The notes under the pieces were generated by a model. It did no database searches and had not been told where the DNA came from. It saw nothing but the letters and a program-made list of their open reading frames with translations. This document shows positions 45,222 to 56,110 of a stretch of DNA of 64,000 nt, one piece after another. The position numbers and the translations under genes are program-made. The stretch lies in assembly GCA_025531455.1 (NCBI GenBank), contig JAMYHL010000045.1, forward strand, positions 62,001 through 126,000. Direction: 5' to 3'. How positions within the stretch are numbered: position 1 is the stretch's first letter; the number at the start of each line of letters is the position of its first letter. The stretch comes from Apiotrichum sp. Y4204. Lineage: Eukaryota; Basidiomycota; Tremellomycetes; Trichosporonales; Trichosporonaceae.

Positions 45222-47504
45222 ATGCGCCGCGCATGGCTCGCGCTTGCCGCCGCGCTCGCGGTCCCCGCGGCTGCGTTCGTGTTTGAAATCAAGAACGGCA
45301 CGGTCAACGAATGCGGGCCGATGGAAATCACTTGGTCGCCCGGCACGCCGCCGTACTCTATCCTCGGGATGGTGAGTAGCTGACTGGACTGGAGAGAGTA
45401 AAGTGCAACGATGGACACGGACGCCGATGCTGGACACCGGCCGCCACTCGCACTTCCCAGCACGCACTAACGCCAGTCCGACTTTGACATGGCTGTCCCT
45501 TTCGATATCCCGACAGACCAGATCGTCGAGCAGAACGGCCTGCTGAGCTACAAGTGGACGCTTCCATGTGAGCCCGATGAACATGGAACAGCCCAGGCGC
45601 GGCGCGCTAACGACAAGATGACGCGGGAAACCGTACCATGTTTATCATGTCCGACGCCACTGGCTTTGCGGTGAGTCAAGCAGTGGCGGAACGAGGTCAG
45701 GCGACCCCCGTGAGGTCGCCTTTGACCCCCATGAGGTCGCCTCCGCGGCCGTTGGCGATCCTTCCCAAGGCAGAGACAGCGATGCCGAGGCGCTGCAAGC
45801 TGTTCAGCATGATGGGCGCCCCCTGTGTGCATCTCAGTGCAACTTCTAACCCCAGGCCGGTGGCACATCTGGGATCTTCACAGTCGGACCGCGCCCAGCC
45901 GGCGCCAATTGCACGATACGAAGCGTCCACCTCGATATGGCGTGAGTTGGAATCGGACTGGGAAGTACTTGTCTGACAGAAGATTCGCAATGTACCCCGA
46001 GGAAAACATCTTGCCGGTAGGGTCGATGAGACATGGGCCGTGGTCTGGAACCTCGGTCCCAGACCGCCCTCATCGTCAGCGGCGGACACTGATGGCAGCA
46101 ATGTGACGAACTGAAATTCGAGTTCGTAACTCTGTTTGATAACTTTACAATCACGTTCCCGATAACGCTGGTCGGCGCGATCCCAAACGGACAGGTGGTG
46201 CTATGGAACACGACGAACGTCCACGCGTACTGGCCGGTAAACGCCAAGGCGGGCAACCAGCTGCTCTTCGGCGCATGGGACGCAAAGGGCAACCAGGCAG
46301 GCATGTCGGCGCTGCAGTCCGTGTCGTCGTCGGGCGACGACTCGTGTCTCGACGAGAACTCGCCGTCCCCCACGCCCGTCCAGCTCCCAGTGGCGGGCCA
46401 GACTGTCGTTAACAAGGTGCTGAGCCCCGCGCCGCGGAAAACCAACACCGCCACCCCAAGCACCATCTCCGGACCGCCCATAGCCACCGCCAGGCCAACA
46501 GACTCCTCGAAGGGGTGAGTAGCGTGGAGATGCCCTCGGTTCCGCCACGCTAGAACCAGAGCAGGTCTTGACTGTTGCAAGGCACTAACAACAGCCTCTC
46601 TGTTGGTGCCATTGCTGGTATCGCCGTCGGCGCGGGCGTTGCTGGCCTGATCGCGCTGGCTCTCCTCGTCTTCTTCTGTTGCTGCCGCAAGCGCAAACAG
46701 AAACCCGGACCCAACGTTGACCTGTACGACGCGCACTATACCCCGACACCCGTGCCGCCAAACATGGCGGCATACGGCGGCCACCGCCCGTCCGCCGACG
46801 CCTCATCTCCGTTCATGACTCCCGAAGCATCACACCCGAACAGCATGTCGCACCTCGGCTCTTCCTATTTCGGCAGCAGCTCGCAGCTCGCCGCAGACCC
46901 GCTCCTTACCCCTGGATCGCAGGCCCGCCCCATGCAGTACCCGATGGCGGGGTACGCGCCGCAAAACTCGCTCTCGCAGCTGTCGTCGCCACACTCGCCC
47001 TTCTTCCAGCAGGAGGTGTCTCCCCGCCCGTCGATGGACCCCGCAATGCCGTGGACAAGCCAGCCTCTCCTCTCCCAGTCGCGCTTCACGCCGACAGGGA
47101 ATGGTGGCGGATACCCACCATACTCACCACACAGCCCCGGCGCCTCGGTCCCCCGGGTGCAGCGCGCACCCGAGCCTGCGGGGCCGATCCCCGGTGCCGC
47201 GCCTGCCGGTCCAATTCCGGGCGCTGCGCCAGCTGTTCCGCCCATGGCTGGGGGCAGGTCATACCCGTCCGTGATGGAGGCGACCAAGGCGGCGTTCCTT
47301 GGCCCCGACCACAGAGTGTACGACGACGGCCAGCCAAACTTTGCGCCGCCCTCTGGCGGGTTCCGGAGACACGCGGACGCAGGGTCTCTGTCGTCTCTCC
47401 ACTCGGAGCGCAACGCGCCGGTTGGCGACCTGCCTCCTGGCTACAACGCTTGGGACCGCAAGGTTGACAGGTTGTACCCCGGACCGATGCCGCCGCCGAG
47501 ATAG
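45222..47504 (+). CDS. Secreted-domain, single-pass membrane protein of unknown function
   Basis: Seven exons, 45222-45371, 45477-45567, 45618-45670, 45856-45941, 45980-46016, 46099-46514 and 46595-47504, give 580 residues. The start MRRAWLALAAALAVPAAAF is a signal peptide. The extracellular part begins FEIKNGTVNECGPMEITWSP and has a similar second unit QCDELKFEFVTLFDNFTITF, with several N-glycosylation sites. A Ser/Thr/Pro stalk precedes one membrane helix (about residues 283-305, AIAGIAVGAGVAGLIALALL). CCCRKRK marks the cytosolic side. The tail of about 270 residues is Pro/Ser/Gly/Gln-rich, with a repeated PAGPIPGAA. This architecture is common in basidiomycete cell-surface proteins of unknown role, and a wall-sensor role is only a guess. 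Exon 5 (37 nt) is the least certain; it was chosen because no other splice keeps the frame. Confidence 0.75.
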
Positions 47505-47835
47505 GACGAGGCAGGATAAGCGTCGAGGAATGAGGTCCGAGATGCGCGTCGTCGCCGTATTCTCTCATTCCGAGCCATCCGCTTCGCTCTATTCAGTCGC
47601 CATCCGCGTTGCCACCCACGACGCAACGAACAGTACTTCACGCCTTGCAACATATAGTTTTCCGTTGGACATCTGGTTATATCTTATATCTCCATGCATC
47701 GTATCATTATTTTCGCAGTGCACAGCGGAGACGCGCACGAGCTTCCAATCTTGCGAAGTCGCGAAGCGGCGCGACAGGAGATGAATCCCTACTGGTCCCA
47801 AATGGTACACCATCCATATGCAAAGTACAACAGAT
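47505..47835. other. Convergent 3' region
   Basis: 331 bp between the stops of the membrane protein (plus) and SNF8 (minus). Nothing recognised. Confidence 0.35.
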
Positions 47836-48594
47836 CTAATCCTGAAAGTCGACGGCCGCCACGACCCACACGGCGCCGCCATCCTGCTCGTCGACCCACC
47901 CGAGCCCCTCGCGCATGACGCAGTCGTCGAGCGCCGTGCGCGCCCGGAGCGAGCTCCACCCGGTCGCGTCGCGCACGCCGGGCTCACTCAGCCGCCCGCC
48001 GCTCTCGGCCGCGAGGAGGAGCAGCATGCTCTGGTCGGTATCCAGCGCGCGGGGCACCGAGCGCACAAACGTTGCGCCGCCCGCCGCGTGCAATGAATAT
48101 CCGGCTCGCAGGGGACGGAGCAGCTCGAGTGCGCGGGCAATGTCGTCCGGGGTGATCCTGTCCTTGCCCCTGCCCTCCGTGTTCCCGCCGCGCATTCGTT
48201 CAACACGGGAAATAAGCTCGCCCATCTCGATTGTGCCCCCGTTCCGCTCGCGCGTAGAGACACACACATCGACGACCTGGAGGGCGAGCTCGCAGCTCCA
48301 TTCCCCGAGACCCAGCTGTTCCGCCCACCAGGCGTCGCGGCCGCCGCCGGCGGTGGCCAGGGGGTCGACGCCGATCGCGGCGCACATCTTCTGGAACTGG
48401 TGGCGAAACCCCGGGTCCTTGCGGATGTCGGCGCGGTGCGCGGCCGCAAAGGCACTCAACGCGTCCCGGAACGAGGCGAGGGATGTCTCGAGCGCGGCGA
48501 CCTGCTGACTTGAGAGGCTGGTCGAGAGGGCAGAGTACGACGACGTCGTGGCTGTCTGCCGCGTCAGGCCCGATATGCCTGCCCCCTTGCGCAT
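47836..48594 (-). CDS. SNF8: ESCRT-II subunit Snf8/Vps22
   Basis: One uninterrupted frame of 252 residues. Snf8 is part of ESCRT-II, which helps sort ubiquitinated cargo into multivesicular bodies. The start at 48594 (MRKGAGISGLTRQT) matches the family N-terminus (M-x-R-G-x-G-x-x-A/G-x). The frame stays open upstream to an ATG at 48705, but that extension is low-complexity. Conserved stretches are IRKDPGFRHQFQKMCAAIGV, DPLATAGGGRDAWWAEQLG, VVDVCVSTRERNGGTIEM, FVRSVPRALDTDQSMLLLLA and the C-terminal LDDCVMREGLGWVDEQ. The two C-terminal winged-helix domains are therefore present. The absence of introns is unusual for this window. Confidence 0.93.
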   Translation of the reverse strand: MRKGAGISGLTRQTATTSSYSALSTSLSSQQVAALETSLASFRDALSAFAAAHRADIRKDPGFRHQFQKMCAAIGVDPLATAGGGRDAWWAEQLGLGEWSCELALQVVDVCVSTRERNGGTIEMGELISRVERMRGGNTEGRGKDRITPDDIARALELLRPLRAGYSLHAAGGATFVRSVPRALDTDQSMLLLLAAESGGRLSEPGVRDATGWSSLRARTALDDCVMREGLGWVDEQDGGAVWVVAAVDFQD

Positions 48595-50504
48595 CGTGGC
48601 CTGGATCGGTCGGAGGGAGGATCGTGGAGCAGGCGGGTGGGTGGTGATGCAAGTGATGCAAGCGGGTGATGCCAATGGTTGGGTTGGGTGGTGTCTCGAT
48701 GACAAGATGGCGAATGACGAGATGTGTTTTGGCGAGGGACCCCGGACCGATGAGATTAGGTGGTACAGGTGTGCTGCAGTGCCTTGGTGCGGAAGAACGG
48801 GCCGCTACGTCATACGTGACGCACAGCAGGGGAGGTGGCAGGTGCACAAGTGGATGCCGCCGCCAGTCGTGAGGGGAATGATGGCGTTGCGACCACCTCG
48901 GCTACTTGCAAGGGGCAGCTGTTGGCCGACGCGCTGCAGTGGATGCGGGATATGTCGAGTGCTCGATGTGCTCGACGCTTGACGCTCGTTGGCTGCTCGA
49001 GCTCACCAGTTGGCTTCCGACCAACCCAATTCAGACTCTTGTCGAGTTACTTTCCAGGGTGCCGTGTGTCAGAACCAGAATCCCGCAATCTGGTGCCCGC
49101 TGAGCCGGAACGGGGGTTGCTGTACTGAATCGAGAATGCTGGTACAGTACACCCCCCCGGAGGCGGATGTGCGATACGAGGTCGCACGGGACTGTCAGCC
49201 GATGTACTGTACGATTCGAGTCGGTCTCGGGGTGGAGCGGGCGGGACAGTCACGCCGTCCCCAGGTCCTCGGAATGGAGGTTCTGCGATGATGAAAGAAC
49301 CAACGGAATGATGTGATGTGAAGTGATCAACAAATGGAGCCGAGTGAGGGACACGGGGCAAGATGGTGAGGCAAAATAAAGAAAACGATGGTGTATCAAG
49401 AGAGATGTCCAACGGTCTGAGAGATGTGTAACAATTTGTGTTCATGTGCTTCATCGTATTAGGTTCGGAATTAGGAACAGGAGCAACTAACTGGTGTGGG
49501 ATTTGCGGATTTGCAGAGTGGCAGGGGGAAATTGGAAGCTAATGAGTTTAGAGAAGGATCAGCTCGGTGATCAGCGCCGCCCAGAACAGGGATCAGCGCC
49601 GAGCGAGAAGCACAGGGAAAAAGGGGAGGAAGAGAGACAGGCACATGAGCTAGGCAGCTGACACACCGCCGCCCGCCGCGCCGCCGCCGCCGCCGCCGCT
49701 CGCTCGCCGGGCAGTGAGAATCGGAATCGGAAAGGCAAAGTGGCCTGGACCCGGAAGGAAGGGGATGACCCAGACATCTTTATTCGTTGTGCAGCAGAGC
49801 TGAAGCTGCATTCTGGCCTACTCCCTCCTTGTGTCGGGATTTCAATGTTGCACCTTGTTTGCCATCACTCCATCGCTGCTCACCACCACCCTCGACATTG
49901 GTAGGATACAGAGCCACGCAGTGACACCACGCCCTTGGCCCTGTAAGAGAAAACGCAACGGAGAAGCAAATCGGGGAGTGAGGGAACCGACGGACGGAAA
50001 CAAGAGAGTGCGACAACAAGCGAAAGAAAATACAAGCTCTCTGCCATTGGGCCAACAAATCTCTTGCTCGCGGAGACCCCACGCATGCCACGCACCGCCA
50101 TCCCATCCCATCCCGCCCGCATCTGCCGCATCCGCCGCTCCCTGCAGCACCTGCACTGGCCTATCCCTTGGTCGTCGTCGTCGGCATCGACAACAACACG
50201 AAACACCATAAAACATCCTCTTGCATCCTATCAGCTCCCTCGTTTCCCAACTGCGTACCTCTCTGTGCCTCGTCCTCGCCCCTCCTCCAGTCCAGTCCGC
50301 CCCGCCGCCATGCACTACATCTGCACGCCCTAAACAGACAGACTCACAGACTGTGGCCCGTTCATCCACTCCTAATCGCTCCAACCCGGCTCCCACATTC
50401 CATCTTATCATTCACACCGAGGGCCATTCCGATTCCACCCCATCTCTCTCCATCCCATCCCCACGCTCACCACCCCACGCGGCCCCGGCCAGCAGCCGCA
50501 GCCA
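48595..50504. promoter_or_regulatory. Divergent promoter region between SNF8 and the EOS1-domain gene
   Basis: 1.9 kb between the two start codons. The right half (from about 50080) is C/T-rich with CCATCCCATCCC-type runs, a leader-like composition. A GCC tandem (GCCGCCGCGCCGCCGCCGCCGCC) lies at about 49675-49697. Several short frames exist but none carries a domain. Confidence 0.4.
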
Positions 50505-52856
50505 ATGTCCGCGTCTGGCACCCTCTCTTCCCCAGTCCTGCACGCAAACGGTAACGGCGCCGGGCCTTGGGCCGCTGGCCAGTCTGGCGCCGCCGGCCCA
50601 GGTGGTCATCTACCCAATGGCGCGGCCTATCAGCAACACTCGTCCCCGGGGCAGCAGTCCCGCTCTCCAAGGGCAGCCACTCAGCGTCTGTCCGGCCTCA
50701 CGCCCATTCCGATGCCATTGGGCTCAGCACTCGCCCAACAGCTCTCGATTCACCTCGCGGCGGCGGCTGGGAAGCCGCAGTTTGAGCACAAGCGGAAGAT
50801 GAGCAGGTCGGCCCCTTCGTCCCCGCTCAACCGCCCGTACCATGGCGACCTCTCACCGCTGTCGACTATAACGCCAATGGAACTCGGAGGATCCCCGACG
50901 GGAACCGCCAAGGGCAGCCCCACGAACAGCGTCAACGGGGCAAACGGAGCGTATGCTGGGCCCCAGCTAGGTGCCCTCGGTCTCGTACCGACTGGCAGTA
51001 TGGCGCAGCCTCATCCACAAGCCTCGCTCCCACCACAGGCTCCTGCTCCTCCAGCGATCCCTCAAGTCCCACAGATGTCGGCAGAGGCACGCGCTCAGGT
51101 TCGCCTCTCTCCCGACCTGCAGATGCGCCCTCTACGGTACAGCCCAGAAGTCTTTCTCAAGAACCTCTCCCCTCTCCCATCGAATCCTCCGGCACCCTTA
51201 CCAGCAATTCCTTCACCGTCAAACCTCATTGGTGTACCCGCGGCTACAGCACAACGGTCGCACACCATTGCAGTCCCGCAGCGCGGGGCGACGATGCCGG
51301 CACCCCGCCATGCACAATACAGGAGCCGCTCGCGGTCGCGGTCTAGAGTATCGTCGAACAGCTCTGATGATACTGAAACAGAAGCCGACTCGGACTCCAC
51401 TTTTGTCCCAGGGCGCATCCGGCATCAGCACTCACGCTCACAGCCGGACCTCACAGCCTTGAGGTCGCGGTTAGTGGAGGGCTGGGCAGATGGGGTCATG
51501 CGGGAACAGCTCTCGGAACGCAGAATCGCGACAAGCTCAGCACTGGCTTCCTCCAACGGTAACCAGATTACGCGAAGGAGAAGCCACGGGCGCAAGACTC
51601 CACCCATGCGGCCAGTCCCAATGTCGGGCCTGACTAGCAATGGCGGTCCGTCGTCTTCGGCATATTCCTCGAGCACCAATCACGCTGCCCGAAACTCTCC
51701 TCGACACTCGCCGAGATTGACCGCTGCGTCGATCCCTATTCTCACCCCGATCCGCGCGCCCGAATCGTCAGGCTCCTCTGACGGCTCGCTCTCCCCCTTC
51801 TCGGTTCGCTCCCCGATGGGGGGCATGACCGGCAGCGAGGACGCAGACGATGACCTCGAGAGCGCAGACTCTTTGTCTTCCGCGGGCTCATTGACCTTTT
51901 CGCCCAAACACCGGAACAGACACGTCGCGCGGCAGCGTTCCCTCCCGGGGGACAAGTTTTCCTCGCGGGCGCTCGGCCTTACCCTCGAGGCACAGGCGGC
52001 GAGCAACTCTGCCGACGAGGCCAGTCGGCGTTCTGTTGACATCAAGGTCGAGTCTATAGAGGAGCGACTGCGCCGCAGCTCCCTGCTCAGCTTCCGCCTG
52101 CTGGCGATCGTTCCTGCCCTGTGGGGTATTGCCGTTCTCTCGCACGCACTGGTTACCGGCGCATTGTGGCATGGGGTGTGGCCCTGGGGAGTCGACTTTA
52201 GCCGCGAAGCGCTGGAACGCCTTATCGCGGGCGAGACTGTCGACGATATCACGCTGCCCATCCATCGTGGAGATATGATACTTGCTATCGCATGGGTAAG
52301 TGCACAGACCAACCGGCGCACGTCAACCGGGTGGGCCTGGTCCCCCACTCTCACCTCATCTTAGTGTCTTCAGCTGCTGACACATTAGGCATGTCTCACA
52401 GCTCACTTCTGCTTCTGTCTGACCACCGGCTTGACCCACCGCTGGCGCAACTATTACTCTCTCCCGTCAACAGTAACGCGCCTGGTTTCTCTGCAATGTC
52501 TCTGCTGGCCAGCCACCTATCTCACGCTCCTCACCCTCGGCCCACAGCGCCCGCTCCTCGCCTGGGTCGTCATTGGGGTCACGACTGGCTGTTCGCGCAC
52601 GGTCCAGATGTGGGTCACCTCCAATGTTATTATCGACTCTCCGGACCCTGGTGACGTCACCCCTGGCCCGTTTGCGCCACGTGTGTCTCCACCACCCAGG
52701 CCGCAACACGTCCGCGGACTGCGTGTGTTCACATACAACCGCCGCTGGAGCTGGGATCTCGTCGCGCGCAAGGTCGGGTGGAAGATTGGTCTCGGGCTCT
52801 TGGTAACGTGCGCGTGGCTCTTCTGGCGTCTGGAGAACCTCCCTCAGGGATACTAG
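50505..52856 (+). CDS. EOS1-domain membrane protein with long disordered N-terminus
   Basis: Two exons, 50505-52295 and 52389-52856, joined over a 93-nt intron, give 752 residues. Residues 1 to about 515 are low-complexity (Pro, Ser, Ala, Gln, with RSRSRSRSR) and probably disordered. The C-terminal 230 residues hold several membrane helices (LLAIVPALWGIAVLSHALV; WVVIGVTTGC). They also hold the conserved block CFCLTTGLTHRWRNYYSLP ... TRLVSLQCLCWPATYLTLL ... VQMWVTSNV. I recognise this as the fungal 'N-glycosylation protein EOS1' family; in yeast, loss of Eos1 changes N-glycosylation and oxidant tolerance at the ER. The order of function is family knowledge, and the role of the extension is unknown. 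No other domain was seen. Confidence 0.75.
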
Positions 52857-55051
52857 TAGGGAGCCAGTCTAGCTTGTCGAGCTTGTCTAGCCTCGCGCTT
52901 CTGAGGCAGGAGATGGCGGCACGTGCGTGGGACACGCGGACGCGCGGACGCGTCCGTGCGAGGAAGGATTGCAGAGTCGGAGGCAGATAACAGGGGTTGA
53001 TGGTGGGAATCGCGGCAATGGATGGGCCGGCGGAGCGCGCGGCGTGAGGCGCGATCGCGAAGCGTGGCGTAGATGGCTAGTGAGAGACCGAGAGTGAGCT
53101 CCAGGGACCGAGTGCGTTTGTCTAGCAGTGACTATACTGAGCCGCATGAGCGTAAGCTGGCTGCCAGCATGTGTTTTTTCTTCCTTCTTTTCTTCACTTA
53201 ATCACATCCATATCCACCCACCGACCCACCATGACCGCCGACCGTGTCATCCGCATAGACAACCGTTGTATAGTATGATGGAGGATTGCATAGCGACGAC
53301 AGGAGTATGGCAGTCGGGCAGCTGGGGAGATGGCGGCTGTGAACGTGTGTGTGTCTGGCGATGGCGACGAGGCTATCCCGACCGGCGAGTCCTCGCTGTT
53401 GGCATAATCTCACACACGGTTGAGGGCAACACGTTTGTAGCCCGGACTGAATATGGGACAGAAGAATGCTCGAGAAGAAGCCGAGCATGTCTTAGCCGGC
53501 CAATTCTTCAATTCTCCAATTCACCGGCGGGAGGGCGCGCCAAGACGCGCTACTTTAGCTACTACTTCTGGCTACTGGGCTACTTATCAGCTCGCGGTCG
53601 CGTCCACTGGCATGGCTTGGCGTGCTATCCGGCGTGGACGCCGTCCACCGCGCCCCGCGCCGCGCGCCGCACACGTTGATCAACCACTGACAGTTGAGCT
53701 TTTGGCTGTTCACTAACAACTTGCGCGACTTTAAGCCTTGAGGACTGGCAATACGGCAATACGGTAATGGGATTCGACTGCATGGGCACGGATCGCACAG
53801 ACCACCCACTCGGCCCTGTATCCATGATCGAGGATGATGGCTTATAGCTTATAGCTCATGGAGGTGATTCGGCTGTGAATAGTGTCTGTGCGTGGTTATG
53901 CCTCCAAGGAAGGATCCAAGGATTCAAGGATACAAGGATACAAGGATACAAGTGGATCCGGCCGAGTCACTGCTCTCATATCTAACTGACATGGTGGCTC
54001 TGGCTTCTGACTCTGAGTGGCTTGTTCTGTGAGAGCCCCTCAGTGGGTGAGGGACACCGGCAGCCACGGGAGGTCACCGGTATGGATCAAAGCGTTTGTG
54101 CTCTTCTGCCTGTTTTATGCTGCAGGGCTGTACATGCAGTGACTGACTGCCACCCCGGTGCATACAGTAGCTGCCACCCCTCAAGCCAAAATGAGAAAAG
54201 GCCGGGGTGCACATCTTGCAGCACATCACCCGACAGACAGCTCGTCACTCCGAACAAGCTACGGGATATGGGACGCGGGACGTGCCAATGATCAGTGATC
54301 AATGAATGGTCCTTTTTGGAGGAGAGGAAGATTGGAGCTCCAGCGAACACCAAGACACCCGGGATCCAAGCGCTGCGCCACGCGCCACCCAATTCTGGTA
54401 CTCTGAGCAATCAGAGCTCGGGTTAGCTCTGCCGTCGACGACCAATGCCTGATTTCTGATAAATTCTTCTCCCCGAACCATGTTAACATGTGTCGCCTGC
54501 TTTCGCCTGAATGTCAGATCGCAGACATTGTCATAATCAGCATGTCAGCAAATTGGCAGATTAGCATCAACTTTTGTGTGGGAGAACTGCTGCAAGCCTT
54601 TGCACCGATACGAGCCGCGGGAGCTCGCGAGACGCGCGAGTCCCGTACCGAGCCATGCGAGCCAGGGCCACACAGAGCCAGGGCCTGGGCACGGGCTGGG
54701 CGTTGTGCCGTCCACCATTCATTTCAAGACATTTTGCGGTTTTCTAGTCAATAGTCACGGGGGGCTCACGATGGCTCGAGTACTCGTTTCTACCTCGTCC
54801 CATTCCTATCTCCATTCCCATCTTTCACATCCTACATCACAAACTACTCAGTCCGGAACGCACCACAAGCTGCCAAACTAGCAAACTAGGAATCGCACTC
54901 CACGCTGCGCTTATCGCCCCACCCCGCAATCTCGGTCTCTCCCCGCGCCCCTCGCTCCGCTCGCGCTTCTCGCCCATCCCGCCCGTCCGCGCCAGCCCGG
55001 TATCAGCGGTACCAAGTACCACCATCTCCATCTCTCCACACGGTTCACGGC
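52857..55051. other. 2.2-kb gene-poor region
   Basis: No exon recognised. It has a CAAGGATA tandem (about 53915-53952) and GAGCTTGTC repeats at about 52869-52887. The last 300 bp, C/T-rich, form the leader to the next gene. Confidence 0.4.
53915..53952 (+). repeat. CAAGGATA tandem repeat
   Basis: CCAAGGATT is followed by three units of CAAGGATA and a partial CAAG. Simple minisatellite. Confidence 0.8.
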
Positions 55052-55879
55052 ATGAAGCGCACGCTCGACGACACCTCCCCAGCGCGCCTGAAACGCGCGC
55101 GCGCGCGCGCAGCCGACCTCCCGCCGCCGACCATCAAGCCGATAATGGACGCGTGGGTTCCCGGACTTGGGCCGGCATTCTATGCCGCCCCCGCCCCAGA
55201 GCCCGAGGTCATGCCGGCGTATGCGGGCCTCGACCCCAGCTTCAACGCGAGCTATCCCGCCGACAGCATACTCCATCACCTCCGCCACGACAGCTACCCC
55301 CACTCGCACTCCCATGCGCACGGGCCGGCCAAACCCGAACCCGAACGACCGCTCGAACTCGATTTCGATCTCGATCTCGGACTGGAACAGCCGGGATCCG
55401 CGCGCTCGGCATGTACGTCCTTTACGCTCGCGACGCCGAGCGAGAGGGGCGAGTACTTTGGCGCGGACACGCGGCTCGCCATGGCGCTCGATGATGTGGA
55501 GCTTGATGAAGTGTGCGAAGGGCAGCGAGCGGACGACGACGAGATGATGCTCGATACCCCGCACGCACCCCCGCTCAGCGTGTTTGATCCGACACACGCG
55601 CTCGCCCCCTCGTCCTCGCTCGCAGCTCCTACGCACGCACCGCCGCCGCCGCCGCCGCCGCCGAGCCCCGTGCGCGCCCGCGCCCACACCGCGCCCTCGG
55701 TATCCTCGATGCCCTCCATGCCCTCGATGCTCCAGCCACAACTCCACCCACTCAGCCACCTCCCCTCCATCCATTCCGTGAACTCGGCCTATTCCCTCAC
55801 TGCACCGGTACTCACGCCGCCGCTCCAGCCGCGGCCGCAGCGGCCGGCAGTTACCCCGCTTCAGCCCCCGAGGGTCTGA
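55052..55879 (+). CDS. Disordered, probably nuclear protein of unknown function
   Basis: A single frame of 275 residues. It starts MKRTLDDTSPARLKRARARA, a basic cluster that could act as a nuclear localisation signal. An acidic stretch (LELDFDLDLGLEQ) follows, then a segment ALDDVELDEVCEGQRADDDE. The C-terminal half is Pro/Ser/Ala/His-rich with a run of nine Pro and SMPSMPSM. Acidic and Pro-rich tracts after a basic N-terminus suggest a small transcription co-regulator, but no DNA-binding fold is visible. The preceding 170 bp are C/T-rich as expected for a leader, which is the main reason to prefer this frame. A 371-codon frame covers the same DNA on the minus strand, so the coding strand is not fully certain. 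Confidence 0.55.
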   Translation: MKRTLDDTSPARLKRARARAADLPPPTIKPIMDAWVPGLGPAFYAAPAPEPEVMPAYAGLDPSFNASYPADSILHHLRHDSYPHSHSHAHGPAKPEPERPLELDFDLDLGLEQPGSARSACTSFTLATPSERGEYFGADTRLAMALDDVELDEVCEGQRADDDEMMLDTPHAPPLSVFDPTHALAPSSSLAAPTHAPPPPPPPPSPVRARAHTAPSVSSMPSMPSMLQPQLHPLSHLPSIHSVNSAYSLTAPVLTPPLQPRPQRPAVTPLQPPRV

Positions 55880-56110
55880 GTGCAAGGTATTCATGTTCAT
55901 CTTTGTTGTATGCATTTTGGTTCTCCGCTGTCCTGGTATTCCTGGAATGTTGCTGCTCATAGGCCGAAAACCGATTTGCGTGGGAGCGATGTTTGAGCTT
56001 TTTGAGACACGGCGCCTACTGATCATACAGAATCTCTACTATGCATGACAACCGTGGGGTACCACAATAACACTACATATTAAGAAGCATGGAGAGCCGG
56101 GGCAGGCCCC

